This document shows, piece by piece, positions 1 through 9,704 of a DNA stretch of 64,000 nucleotides. A program made the translations under genes and the position numbers. This DNA comes from Bacteroidota bacterium (GTDB lineage: Bacteria; Bacteroidota; Bacteroidia; Flavobacteriales_D; Crocinitomicaceae). Location of the stretch: NCBI GenBank assembly GCA_030148165.1, contig JASBTZ010000007.1:496001-560000 (forward strand), written 5' to 3'. The notes below the pieces were generated by a model. The model was given only the letters and a program-made list of their open reading frames with translations. It searched no databases and was not told the origin of the DNA. The first letter of the stretch is position 1; every line of letters starts with the position of its first letter.

Positions 1-387
1 GGGACCAGATGAGATATTTTTGAGATTGGTTTTCTTACGACGCTCGAGAAAGAGCTTCTTGCCTTCCAATGGTTCAACTCCACGGATCAGAACAGCTGTC
101 GGATCATCCTTTGGACCGGTCACGATATTAAAAAGATGATGTATCCCGTAGCAGAGATAGACATACGCCTTACCACCTTCTCCAAACATGATCTCCGTAC
201 GGTCGGTTCGTCGTCCACCATAAGCATGACAAGCTTTGTCGTGAACACCGTTGTATGCTTCCGTTTCGGTGATAATACCTTTAGCCACCTGTCCATCGAT
301 TTCCGTACAAAGCACTTTCCCAATGAGGTCTTTCGCCAGGAACACGACATCATTATTCAGGTAATATGTTGCTGAAAGCTTGTACAC
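1..387 (-). CDS. DNA-3-methyladenine glycosylase (AAG/MPG family), C-terminal part beyond the window
   Basis: Base-excision repair enzyme that removes alkylated purines from DNA. Reading leftwards from GTG at 387 gives 129 residues with the family landmarks: DLIGKVLC near residue 20, the ETEAY motif near 41-45 whose first Glu corresponds to the catalytic residue of human AAG, DKACHAYGG, then RTEIMFGEGGKAYVYLCYG and HHLFNIVTG. A TAA stop 12 bases upstream of the GTG leaves no other good start. The reading frame is open at base 1, so about 70 residues are missing relative to the roughly 200 usual for the family. The next gene (516, + strand) diverges from it. Function is well supported. Start codon is less certain. 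Confidence 0.9.
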   Translation of the reverse strand, partial: MYKLSATYYLNNDVVFLAKDLIGKVLCTEIDGQVAKGIITETEAYNGVHDKACHAYGGRRTDRTEIMFGEGGKAYVYLCYGIHHLFNIVTGPKDDPTAVLIRGVEPLEGKKLFLERRKKTNLKNISSGP

Positions 388-515
388 CTTACAAAATTAA
401 GGATCATATGCCTTAAAACCCTTTAAAGTTCGACCAAAACACGCATTTATTCATCTGAAAGGCAGAAGATTGGCTAAACAACAGGTTTTGAGTAGATTGA
501 TGTAGAATTATCGAC

Positions 516-3500
516 ATGTTGAGGTCATTTTCCATTCTCATTCTAAGTCTCTTTCTTACAATTAGTGTAGGGGCGCAGGAGTATTTTGTAGGCATTCCGG
601 TGGACACGGTTGTATATCAGAGTGGAGTTTTGGATAAGTTTTGTTATCCTGATCGATCCTGGCATCTTCAAATCCCTGGAAGCAATGTTACTGGGGTGGA
701 TTACATAATGATCTTTAGTGATGTGACTGTGCCTAATTCGGCCTATATTACTGGAATAGGCACAATTAATTCAGGAGATACTATTCCAATTCCTTCCGGT
801 ACAAATGATCTCGAATTCTATTTTCCTGTTCCCGATACGATTACGTACGAAGTCAGGGCAGTTGGGACACCTACAATTTGTGGAGAAGTTCATGGATGTA
901 GTTTTACTACGGTTTGGACGGCAGCAGATTGCATGTTTCAGAGTCAATATGTTTCGTATTCAGATTCATGTATGGTCAATTGTACACCAGGACCTTTTGT
1001 TCCTCCCCCGCTTCCTGATTTGACTGATCCCTGTGAGGTTAGCTTATCTCCCTTTTTTGATCCGGATAACTTTGCGTATAATAATTGTGGAAATTTTGCA
1101 CAATCATTTCCAAGTCCAAGCATTATTAATACAACTGGTTTAACAGTGGTCACATGGTCCTATTATCGAGACACCTTGCTCATGACCGCAACTCAGAATG
1201 TCATCATTGGTAGTTTTGATACAATTAGTCCTTCGGTTTGCAGCAGCTATACCTCACCAAGTGGGTTATATACCTGGACGAGTAGTGGCACATACTCAGA
1301 TACCATTCAAAATTATGCAGGATGCGATAGTGTGATAACGATCTACCTAACAGTAGGTGAGATGTCGAATACAATTAATCCGGTGGATTGTAATAGTTAT
1401 ACATCGCCGAGTGGCAATTATACCTGGACCACAAGTGGCACCTATCTGGATACTATTCCGGCAGTAGGAGGTTGTGATAGTATTATTACCGTGAATCTAA
1501 CGATAGGAAATACTAGTAACACGATTAGTCCAGTGGTATGTAATGGTACTTATACCTCACCAAGTGGTAACTATATCTGGGTGAGCAGTGGAACCTATCA
1601 GGATACAATTCCAAATGCGGCTGGTTGTGATAGTATTATTTTGATAAATCTCTCTGTCGGATCACCAACATCCAGTTCTATAACAGAGAATACCTGTGGC
1701 CCGTATACTTCTCCAAGTGGAAATTATACCTGGCAGAGCAGTGGAGTCTATCAGGATACGATCCCAAACTCTGCCGGTTGCGATAGTGTAATCACCATAA
1801 ATCTTAATGTTTTTGGTCAATGTCCTATCACAGAAAATATAACGGCATGTCAAAGTTATACCTCACCAAGTGGTAATTATACGTGGACAACTAGTGGAAC
1901 CTATTTGGATACGGTTATTACCCCGGGAGGTTGTGAAGGTGTAGTTATTACTGATCTCATTATTGAGGACATGATTGCTTTCAGTCAGTCTGCTTGTGAC
2001 AGTTATACATCACCAAGTGGCAATTATGTCTGGACTACTAGCGGAACGTATCAGGACTCTGTAGCAATGCCTCCAGGATTTTGTGATATGGTTACTGTCT
2101 ATCTTACTATTTACAATAGCTCATCAAATACGATTAGTCCAACAGCCTGTAGTAGTTACACCTCACCAAGTGGTAATTACACATGGACTAGCAGTGGTAC
2201 CTACTTGGATACGATTCCCAATTTATCAGGCTGTGATAGCGTGATTACAATCAATCTAACTATTGCCAACGTGGTAACCGGAACGGATGTTCAAAACGCA
2301 TGTATTTCATATACATGGATAGATGGTAATACGTACACATCAAGTACAAATACTCCTACTTATACCTATGTGGGTGGTTCGGTGAATGGATGTGATTCGA
2401 TCGTGACGCTGGATCTTACAATAGGCAGTTATTCAACAGGTACCGACATACAAACAGCATGTGATTCATACACATGGATTGATAGTAATACCTACTCCTC
2501 AAGCACAAATACACCAACCTATACCTATCCAGAAGGTTCAGTTAATGGGTGTGATTCCATTGTCACACTCGATTTGACAATTACAAATTCAACTTTCGGT
2601 ACAGATGTTATCAGTGCTTGTGACTCATGCACCTGGATAGATGGTAATACGTACACCTCGAGTACGAGTACACCTACATACACACTTTATGGAGCAGCAG
2701 CAAATGGTTGTGACTCTATTGTTACACTCGACTTGACGATTACAAATTCAACTGTCGGCACGGATGTTATCATTGCCTGCGAATCGTACACCTGGATTGA
2801 CGGGAATACCTATACCACAAGCACCAATACCCCGACATGGACCTTAAGCAATTCTTCAGGTTGCGATTCTGTCGTCACTCTTGATCTGACCATCAACAAT
2901 GCGAACACAGGCACTGACATCATCACGGCTTGTGAATCCTATACCTGGATCGACGGAAACACATATACGACATCAAACAACTCAGCCACATGGATTCTGA
3001 CGAACAGTGCCGGATGTGATTCCACCGTTACGCTCGATCTTACGATTAATTATTCTTCGTCAAGCACCATTTCAGAAACTTCTTGTGATATCTATTTATG
3101 GTCTGCAAATGCTACCATGTATACATCAAGCGGGACTTATACGACAACACTTACAAACGCTGCAGGTTGTGATTCTATCGTGACCCTTGATCTGACAATC
3201 ACGAATTCGAATTCAGGAACGGATGTCATTACCGCCTGTGACACTTACACGTGGATCGATGGAAATACATACACATCCACCACCAATACACCGACATGGA
3301 CATTAACGAATAGTGAAGGTTGTGATTCGATTGTAACACTGAATTTGACAATTGATTCGGTAGATGTTAGTGTTACGGACAATTCTCCCATTCTTATTGC
3401 AAACGATAGTACCGCGACATCTTACGAGTGGATTTATTGTGCTATCGGTTTGTCTGTACCAGGAGAGACGAGTGCGACATATGAAGCCAATTTGAATGGA

Positions 3501-3827
3501 AGTTATGCGGTGATCATAACAAATGGTGTTTGCGTGGATACTTCAGAGTGTTATCTGGTATTAAATATTGGATTCTCTGATATTTCGGAAACGGATGGAA
3601 TGATTAACATATATCCAAATCCTTCTCATGGCAACTTCATAGTTTCATTTCCAAAAGCGCCGGAAGGAAAACTTGAAATCATTGATGCTACGGGGCGGAT
3701 CGTTTACGATCTAGTATTAAATGATAAAACGCATTATATAATGGAAGAATTCTCGCCGGGTGTTTATACGCTAGTTCTTCGTTACCTGTCTGGTGATGTT
3801 GATACACGGAAGTTTATTATTGAATAG
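516..3827 (+). CDS. T9SS-exported adhesin-like protein built of two repeat families
   Basis: Secreted 1103-residue protein. Residues 1-20 are a signal peptide (hydrophobic core, ends GAQ). After a roughly 220-residue unique N-terminal region come seven repeats of about 45 residues with SYTSPSGNYTW...GCDS, then seven repeats with SYTWIDGNTY...GCDSIVTLDLTI. Each carries a Cys near its start and another in GCDS, suggesting disulfide-linked beta modules. The last 75 residues (IYPNPSHGNFIVSF ... GVYTLVLRY) form a T9SS type A sorting domain, so the protein is expected at the cell surface. It is followed after 11 bases by a second protein sharing the WIDGNTY repeats and the region before the sorting domain. 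Ligand unknown; an adhesin role is inference. Confidence 0.88.
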   Translation: MLRSFSILILSLFLTISVGAQEYFVGIPVDTVVYQSGVLDKFCYPDRSWHLQIPGSNVTGVDYIMIFSDVTVPNSAYITGIGTINSGDTIPIPSGTNDLEFYFPVPDTITYEVRAVGTPTICGEVHGCSFTTVWTAADCMFQSQYVSYSDSCMVNCTPGPFVPPPLPDLTDPCEVSLSPFFDPDNFAYNNCGNFAQSFPSPSIINTTGLTVVTWSYYRDTLLMTATQNVIIGSFDTISPSVCSSYTSPSGLYTWTSSGTYSDTIQNYAGCDSVITIYLTVGEMSNTINPVDCNSYTSPSGNYTWTTSGTYLDTIPAVGGCDSIITVNLTIGNTSNTISPVVCNGTYTSPSGNYIWVSSGTYQDTIPNAAGCDSIILINLSVGSPTSSSITENTCGPYTSPSGNYTWQSSGVYQDTIPNSAGCDSVITINLNVFGQCPITENITACQSYTSPSGNYTWTTSGTYLDTVITPGGCEGVVITDLIIEDMIAFSQSACDSYTSPSGNYVWTTSGTYQDSVAMPPGFCDMVTVYLTIYNSSSNTISPTACSSYTSPSGNYTWTSSGTYLDTIPNLSGCDSVITINLTIANVVTGTDVQNACISYTWIDGNTYTSSTNTPTYTYVGGSVNGCDSIVTLDLTIGSYSTGTDIQTACDSYTWIDSNTYSSSTNTPTYTYPEGSVNGCDSIVTLDLTITNSTFGTDVISACDSCTWIDGNTYTSSTSTPTYTLYGAAANGCDSIVTLDLTITNSTVGTDVIIACESYTWIDGNTYTTSTNTPTWTLSNSSGCDSVVTLDLTINNANTGTDIITACESYTWIDGNTYTTSNNSATWILTNSAGCDSTVTLDLTINYSSSSTISETSCDIYLWSANATMYTSSGTYTTTLTNAAGCDSIVTLDLTITNSNSGTDVITACDTYTWIDGNTYTSTTNTPTWTLTNSEGCDSIVTLNLTIDSVDVSVTDNSPILIANDSTATSYEWIYCAIGLSVPGETSATYEANLNGSYAVIITNGVCVDTSECYLVLNIGFSDISETDGMINIYPNPSHGNFIVSFPKAPEGKLEIIDATGRIVYDLVLNDKTHYIMEEFSPGVYTLVLRYLSGDVDTRKFIIE

Positions 3828-3838
3828 TAAGTAAAAGA

Positions 3839-6346
3839 ATGATTAAAAGACATGTTTATTTGATTGTTGGCTTTCTATTGATAAACTCAGCTTTGAAGGC
3901 GCAGAACTTTGAATGGGCCAGGTCCTTTGGAAGTTTATTTCTTGATCAGGGTAATTCGATTACTGTAGATTCGGTAGGAAATGTTTATGTAACAGGTAAC
4001 TTTAGTGGAACAGTAGATTTTGACCCTGGGACAGGGACTTACAATCTTACTTCAGCAGGAATTAGTGACGTTTTTGTTCAAAAATTGGATGCGAATGGAG
4101 ATTTAATCTGGGCAAGAGCTTTTGGAAGCCCTGCTGATGATTACGCCTATTCCATAGCCATAGATGCTACTGGAAATGCATTCGTCACTGGGTATTTTAA
4201 CGCAACAGCGGATTTTGATCCGGGTCCCGGAATCTATAACCTCACTTCTACGGGAGGTCAGGATATTTTTATTCAGAAATTAGATGTAAATGGGAATTTT
4301 ATCTGGGCCAGATCATTTGGAAGTATAGCAGATGATTTTGGTTTTTCTGTTGCAGTAGATGCTTTAGGAAACGTATACACGACAGGTACGTTTAGGGATT
4401 CAGCGGATTTCGATCCGGGCGGAGGAGCCAGCATTTTTACTTCTGCAGGAAACTATGATTTCTTTATTCAAAAGTTAGATATTAACGGTAATTTCATTTG
4501 GGCAACTACTATTGGAGGAACTAATAATGATTTTGGCCTTTCTATCGAGGTAGATGCCTCGGGAAATGTTTATACCACCGGATATTTCACGGGGACAGCG
4601 GATTTTGATCCGGGTTTAGGAACCTATTACCTCACCGCTTCTGGCCCCATTGAAGCCTTTATTCTCAAAATGGATATGAACGCGAATCTCGTCTGGGCTA
4701 GATCTTTCGGAGGGCTGAATGCTACAAGTAGGGCCATTACTGTAGCCGCTTCCGGAAATGTATACACCGCAGGGAATTTTCAGGGAACGGTGGATTTTGA
4801 TCCAGGCCCAGGAACCTACAACCTCACTGAGGTTGGAAGTCAGGACGCCTTTGTTCAGAAATTGGATGCTAATGGAAATTTCGTCTGGGCTAAAGCTTTT
4901 GGAGGAACTTCGCCTGATGTTTGTTTTTCTGTTATTACGGACAATGCTGAAAATGTATATACCACAGGATATTATCAGGAAACGGTGGATTTTGATCCTG
5001 GTACAGGTACCTACAACCTCACTTCTACTGGTGGTGCTGACATTTTTATTTTGAAATTGGATGCTAATGGGGATTATAATTGGGTTGAAGTAATCGGAGG
5101 GGTATCCAATGATATCAGCAATTCAATCGCCATTGATACTGCAGGCAGTCTCTATACCACCGGTTATTATAATGGAACGACAGATTTTGATCCGGGTGTA
5201 TCAACGTATAACCTAACTCCTATAGGGAGTTATGACATTTTTATACTGAAGTTAGGCCAACAATGTAACAACACTTCATACAATGATGTTCAAATAGCTT
5301 GTGACTCTTTAACTTGGATCGATGGAAACACATACACATCGAGCACCAATACACCAACATGGATATTGACCAATTCATCGGGTTGCGATTCGATTGTAAC
5401 CTTGAATCTTACAATTGCGAATTCGATTAGCACAGATATTATTTCAGCATGCGATACTTACACCTGGATCGATGGGAACATCTATACTTCGAGTACCAAT
5501 ACCCCGATATGGACGTTGACAAATACGGCTGGCTGCGACTCTATTGTCACCCTTGACCTCACAATTACCAATTCCGATACAGGAACAGATGTCGTCACTG
5601 CTTGTGATTCATATTCCTGGATCGATGGGAACACCTATTCTTCGAGTACGAATACCCCGACATGGACCTTAACCAATTCTTCAGGTTGTGATTCTGTCGT
5701 ATCACTTAACCTAACAATCACTAATTCGAATTCATCAACCGATGTGATCTCGGCTTGTAATTCCTATACCTGGATCGATGGAAACACCTATATATCAAGC
5801 ACCAATGTGCCAACATGGACATTAACAAATGGTGAGGGTTGTGATTCAATAGTTACACTGAATTTGACGATTGATTCGGTAGATGTCAGTGTTACAGATA
5901 ACTCTCCTATACTTACTGCCAACGATAGCACAGCCACATCTTACGAATGGATTTATTGCAATACCGGATTATCAGTACCGGGCGGAACCAGTGCAGCCTT
6001 TGAAGCTGTTTTTAACGGAAGCTATGCTGTTATAATTACAGATGGGATTTGCGTGGACACATCCGAATGTTATCTCGTATTAAACATTGGTTTGCAAGAT
6101 ATTTCAGCTTCTGGTGAGGCTATTAGTGTCTACCCCAACCCAAATAACGGGAGCTTCATCATATCATTTGAACAAGAACCGGAGGGAGTATTAGAGCTCT
6201 ATGATGTTGCGGGTCGAGTGATCTATAGTGTTGAACTGAATAACGATCTTGTTTATGAGATCAGAGAACTTAGCACTGGGATGTATCTGCTCAATATGAC
6301 CCTTTCGAATGGCGACAATAAATCGTTCAGGATTGTAGTGGAATAA
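3839..6346 (+). CDS. T9SS-exported SBBP beta-propeller protein with WIDGNTY repeats
   Basis: Secreted 835-residue protein: signal peptide (to about residue 22, ending LKAQ), then seven SBBP-type blades of about 60 residues recognisable by G..DFDPG.GTYNLTS and QKLDANG.F.WA (residues 25-480), then four SYTWIDGNTY...GCDS repeats (about 490-690), and a type A T9SS sorting domain at the end (VYPNPNNGSFIISF ... GMYLLNM). The stretch before the sorting domain (VDVSVTDNSPIL, STATSYEWIYC) is nearly identical to the upstream protein, pointing to duplication or recombination between neighbours. The 11-base gap suggests co-transcription. The surface function is not known. Confidence 0.88.
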   Translation: MIKRHVYLIVGFLLINSALKAQNFEWARSFGSLFLDQGNSITVDSVGNVYVTGNFSGTVDFDPGTGTYNLTSAGISDVFVQKLDANGDLIWARAFGSPADDYAYSIAIDATGNAFVTGYFNATADFDPGPGIYNLTSTGGQDIFIQKLDVNGNFIWARSFGSIADDFGFSVAVDALGNVYTTGTFRDSADFDPGGGASIFTSAGNYDFFIQKLDINGNFIWATTIGGTNNDFGLSIEVDASGNVYTTGYFTGTADFDPGLGTYYLTASGPIEAFILKMDMNANLVWARSFGGLNATSRAITVAASGNVYTAGNFQGTVDFDPGPGTYNLTEVGSQDAFVQKLDANGNFVWAKAFGGTSPDVCFSVITDNAENVYTTGYYQETVDFDPGTGTYNLTSTGGADIFILKLDANGDYNWVEVIGGVSNDISNSIAIDTAGSLYTTGYYNGTTDFDPGVSTYNLTPIGSYDIFILKLGQQCNNTSYNDVQIACDSLTWIDGNTYTSSTNTPTWILTNSSGCDSIVTLNLTIANSISTDIISACDTYTWIDGNIYTSSTNTPIWTLTNTAGCDSIVTLDLTITNSDTGTDVVTACDSYSWIDGNTYSSSTNTPTWTLTNSSGCDSVVSLNLTITNSNSSTDVISACNSYTWIDGNTYISSTNVPTWTLTNGEGCDSIVTLNLTIDSVDVSVTDNSPILTANDSTATSYEWIYCNTGLSVPGGTSAAFEAVFNGSYAVIITDGICVDTSECYLVLNIGLQDISASGEAISVYPNPNNGSFIISFEQEPEGVLELYDVAGRVIYSVELNNDLVYEIRELSTGMYLLNMTLSNGDNKSFRIVVE

Positions 6347-6392
6347 TTTTGCGCAATCAAGAATGACTATTTTCTTTCCTTACATTTAGCCC

Positions 6393-7724
6393 ATGTCAAT
6401 AACCAAGATCAAACCTCAGCTGGGTCGCTTTGATACGACCATGGTAGTTGTCAGCCTCGTTATTGGTATGGGGATCTTTCGCACACCGGCTGAAGTAGCA
6501 GGTAAAGCTGGATTACCCGAAGTCTTTTTTCTGGCCTGGGTGGCCGGGGCTGCTATCAGTTTATTGGGTGCATTGACCTTCGCGGAGATTGGATCTCGCT
6601 ACCCGGTTGCAGGAGGCTTTTATAAGATCTTTTCATTCTGTTACAATCCAACTTTCGCCTTTATGGTGAACTGGATTACGGTAATCTCCAATGCGGTTGC
6701 CAATGCAGCTGTCGCCTTAATGGGATCAGCCTATATTGCTCCACTTATCTTTCCGGATTCACCTCATTCGGGAACTCAAATTATTGCGATTGTCATGATA
6801 GCTGTACTCATGCTGATCAACCTATTAGGGATCAAAGTCAGCGCGCTTGTTCTCAATGTTCTTATGCTTCTTAAGATCGGTTTGATCATTCTTTTAATTT
6901 CATGTGCGTTTCTGGTTTCAAAGGAATTGTTGCCGGTAGAAGAAATTCAGGTCGCGGAAACATACAATCCCTATAAAGCTTTCATCCTTTGCTTTGTACC
7001 CATATTTTTCACCTTTGGTGGCTACCAGCAGACGATCAACTTCGGAGGAGATGTCAAGAATCCATCAAAGGTAATCCCGAGAGCTGTATTTATTGGAATT
7101 GCGATTATTCTGATTCTCTATCTGGCGATCAATTATAGCTATTACACCGTATTAGGACTCAATGGTCTCGCCCAGACAGAAACAATGGCAGCCGATGTTG
7201 CGAAAGTAGCACTCGGTCAGGGTGTCTCCAATGCAATATCGATCATCATGTTCTTTGCTGTGATGACTTTCGTGAATGTGGCCATGATCAGTAATCCCAG
7301 AGTATATTATGCAATGGCAGAAGACGGTGTTATGCCGAAAGCATTTATGAAGGTAAACCCCAAAACACAAGTTCAGCTGGTAGGTTTGTTTGTCTTCTGT
7401 AGCTTCATTTTTGCAACACTGATCTTCGATGCTTCATTCACACAACTTCTCGAATATGTGATGTTTTTTGATAGTATCAGTCTCATGGCGGCTGCTGCGG
7501 CGATATTTATTCTGAGAAGACGCGGAATAGGACGTGATAAGGAAATCTACAAGATGCGCTGGTATCCATTCATTCCCATCTGTTTCTTGTTGATTTATTC
7601 GCTGGTTACCGTGAGTGTGTTCTTAGCTAATCCGGAAGCGGTTGGATGGGGAGTACTACTCTTTGCGGCAGGTTACCCACTTTACTTATTGATAAAGAGA
7701 CTTATACCACATCCTGAAAAGTAA
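6393..7724 (+). CDS. APC-family amino acid permease
   Basis: Inner-membrane transporter of 443 residues with about twelve hydrophobic segments, the usual size for the APC superfamily. The N-terminus carries the family signature around VIGMGIFRTPAEVAGKAG (unwound TM1 glycine motif), followed by GGFYKIFSF in TM3 and FFTFGGYQQTINFGGDVKNP after TM6, typical of LAT/CAT-like exchangers. No soluble partner is adjacent, and the substrate cannot be read from sequence. The start ATG at 6393 directly precedes SITKIKPQLGRFD, a plausible cytosolic N-terminus. It sits 46 bases after the repeat protein and could be transcribed independently. Confidence 0.85.
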   Translation: MSITKIKPQLGRFDTTMVVVSLVIGMGIFRTPAEVAGKAGLPEVFFLAWVAGAAISLLGALTFAEIGSRYPVAGGFYKIFSFCYNPTFAFMVNWITVISNAVANAAVALMGSAYIAPLIFPDSPHSGTQIIAIVMIAVLMLINLLGIKVSALVLNVLMLLKIGLIILLISCAFLVSKELLPVEEIQVAETYNPYKAFILCFVPIFFTFGGYQQTINFGGDVKNPSKVIPRAVFIGIAIILILYLAINYSYYTVLGLNGLAQTETMAADVAKVALGQGVSNAISIIMFFAVMTFVNVAMISNPRVYYAMAEDGVMPKAFMKVNPKTQVQLVGLFVFCSFIFATLIFDASFTQLLEYVMFFDSISLMAAAAAIFILRRRGIGRDKEIYKMRWYPFIPICFLLIYSLVTVSVFLANPEAVGWGVLLFAAGYPLYLLIKRLIPHPEK

Positions 7725-7896
7725 ATTAAAAAGCATCCTCGCATAGAACGAAGGTTTGAATAATTCAAATCACTGAATTATTAACAAAAAATGGCTCCCT
7801 ATATCCTCATAGATTGCGTATCTTATGGCCGAAACACGAAGATGCCGGCTTCTCATTGATTTATTAGCGTTCATCCTCGAACTAAATCTTAGGAAG

Positions 7897-9672
7897 ATGT
7901 CGGATACACATTCTTTTCATATCCCGGTCATGGGGATCGCGTACACGATCGATACGCCTCTAAAAGTCGCTCATTTAGGAATCAATTCAGTCATCTCGTT
8001 GGTTGACGATAACTTGCTGGAAAAGCTCCGGAAGTTGTATTTCAGTCAATATGATATTCCTTATATCCCAATATCAAGTGATGATAAGGACCACCGGGCA
8101 AAGAGGATAACGGCATATCTGAATATGTTAAACGACCTCGTAGAAAACAAGTTCGAAGATTTTAAAAAGCAGCTTCAGAGTAAGAAGGAAAATCTAAAAC
8201 ACTATATGAGTTTTTTACCTGACACTGAAAGTCTCAGGAAAGAATATCTCAATTGGACAAAAGTAGAGCTCAAAAAATGGATAAAGGATAATGTGACTGT
8301 CGGAAGGATTGATGTCAATATCATGACAAAGCTCGACAAAGAGAACCTTCACGAGAATAAAGTGCTTCCTCAGGAATTTAATGATGCTCACGCTGCAATT
8401 AGAGGCTTTGCGAAGAGTAAAATATCTTCTTCCGTTGTTCTTTCAGCAGGAATGAATCCTTCCTTATACAGCTATATTGAGTGCTTCGATGATTTTTACC
8501 CTGACCTGAATGGCACTATCAGAAAAAAGATAACCTTAAAAGTGAGTGACTACCGCTCAGCTGCAATCCAGGGGAAGTTTTTGGCAAAAAAAGGATTATG
8601 GGTTTCCGAATTCAGAATCGAATCCGGTTTAAACTGTGGTGGTCATGCATTTTCTACTAATGGGAATCTAATGGGACCAATTTTATCAGAATTCCGGGAA
8701 AACAGAGATGACTTGATCAACGGTGCATTTGATATTTATTGTCAGGCCTTAATGGAAAAAGATAAACAAGTTCCGGATAATGCACCTGAATTGAAAATAA
8801 GTGCTCAGGGTGGGGTTGGAACGTCGGATGAACATCAGTTCTTGCTTGAACAATATGATCTTGATTCAGTTGGTTGGGGCAGCCCCTTTTTATTAGTACC
8901 TGAAGCGACGACAGTCGACAATGACACCTTGCAGAAACTTGCGGCATGTAAGGAGGATGACATTTATTTGAGCTCAATATCACCATTGGGTGTTCCATTT
9001 AATAATTTAAGAGGAAACACAAAAGACCTGGAAAAAAACAGTCAAATTGAAAAGGGACGCCCGGGAAGCTCCTGTCCTAAAAAATACTTAGAACTTAATA
9101 AAGAGTTTAGCGAGAAGGGGATTTGCACAGCATCAAGACAATATCAGCATCTAAAACTCGAAGAAATCCGAGGTCTTAATCTTGGCAATCAGGATAGAGA
9201 AAGAAAAGAAAATGAGGTCATGGAGAAATCCTGCATTTGCGTTGGATTGGGAACAGCAGCCCTACTTGTAAATAACATGGATACTTCTCGTGAAGGAAAG
9301 GGTGTATCCATTTGTCCTGGCCCTAACATGGCCTACTTTTCAAAAGTTGTTAGTCTACAGGAAATGATTCACCACATCTATGGTTTCAAAAGCGTCAACT
9401 CCGAAATTGAGCGTCCTCATATGTTTATAAAAGAGCTTCAGATTAACATAACTCAATTCGAAAATACTTTGAAAGACCTCGAAGTTGAATCATCACCTAA
9501 AAGCTTAAAGATGGCGCGTAGTTTTTATAAAAATTTAAATGATGGAATCGATTATTATTTCAGGTTATTTCTGTCCGGGAAAGAGAATTTAGACTCCAAT
9601 GGATTAATCCTTGAGAAGCTTATATTATGCAGTTCTCGTGTATCTGAACTCGGCAGTCAACTAGAAAAGTAA
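7897..9672 (+). CDS. conserved hypothetical protein, possible TIM-barrel-like enzyme with a cysteine cluster
   Basis: Not assigned to a family. The chosen start (7897) gives about 591 residues beginning MSDTHSFHIPVMG; an in-frame ATG at 7825 would add 24 poorly matching residues. The N-terminus PVMGIAYTIDTPLKVAHLG resembles the beta1-alpha1 region of TIM-barrel enzymes such as nitronate monooxygenases. GLNCGGHAF and AQGGVGTSDEHQFLLEQYD look like glycine-rich phosphate or flavin-binding loops. The C-terminal half has cysteines in GSSCPKKY, KGICTASRQYQHLK, KSCICVGLG and SICPGPN, suitable for metal or Fe-S binding. No signal peptide or membrane segment, so cytosolic. Proteins like this are, from memory, widespread and unnamed in Bacteroidota. 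An enzymatic role is inference. Confidence 0.7.
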   Translation: MSDTHSFHIPVMGIAYTIDTPLKVAHLGINSVISLVDDNLLEKLRKLYFSQYDIPYIPISSDDKDHRAKRITAYLNMLNDLVENKFEDFKKQLQSKKENLKHYMSFLPDTESLRKEYLNWTKVELKKWIKDNVTVGRIDVNIMTKLDKENLHENKVLPQEFNDAHAAIRGFAKSKISSSVVLSAGMNPSLYSYIECFDDFYPDLNGTIRKKITLKVSDYRSAAIQGKFLAKKGLWVSEFRIESGLNCGGHAFSTNGNLMGPILSEFRENRDDLINGAFDIYCQALMEKDKQVPDNAPELKISAQGGVGTSDEHQFLLEQYDLDSVGWGSPFLLVPEATTVDNDTLQKLAACKEDDIYLSSISPLGVPFNNLRGNTKDLEKNSQIEKGRPGSSCPKKYLELNKEFSEKGICTASRQYQHLKLEEIRGLNLGNQDRERKENEVMEKSCICVGLGTAALLVNNMDTSREGKGVSICPGPNMAYFSKVVSLQEMIHHIYGFKSVNSEIERPHMFIKELQINITQFENTLKDLEVESSPKSLKMARSFYKNLNDGIDYYFRLFLSGKENLDSNGLILEKLILCSSRVSELGSQLEK

Positions 9673-9704
9673 TGTCTCTTTCTTGTTGATTTTCTACCAG
9701 ATAT

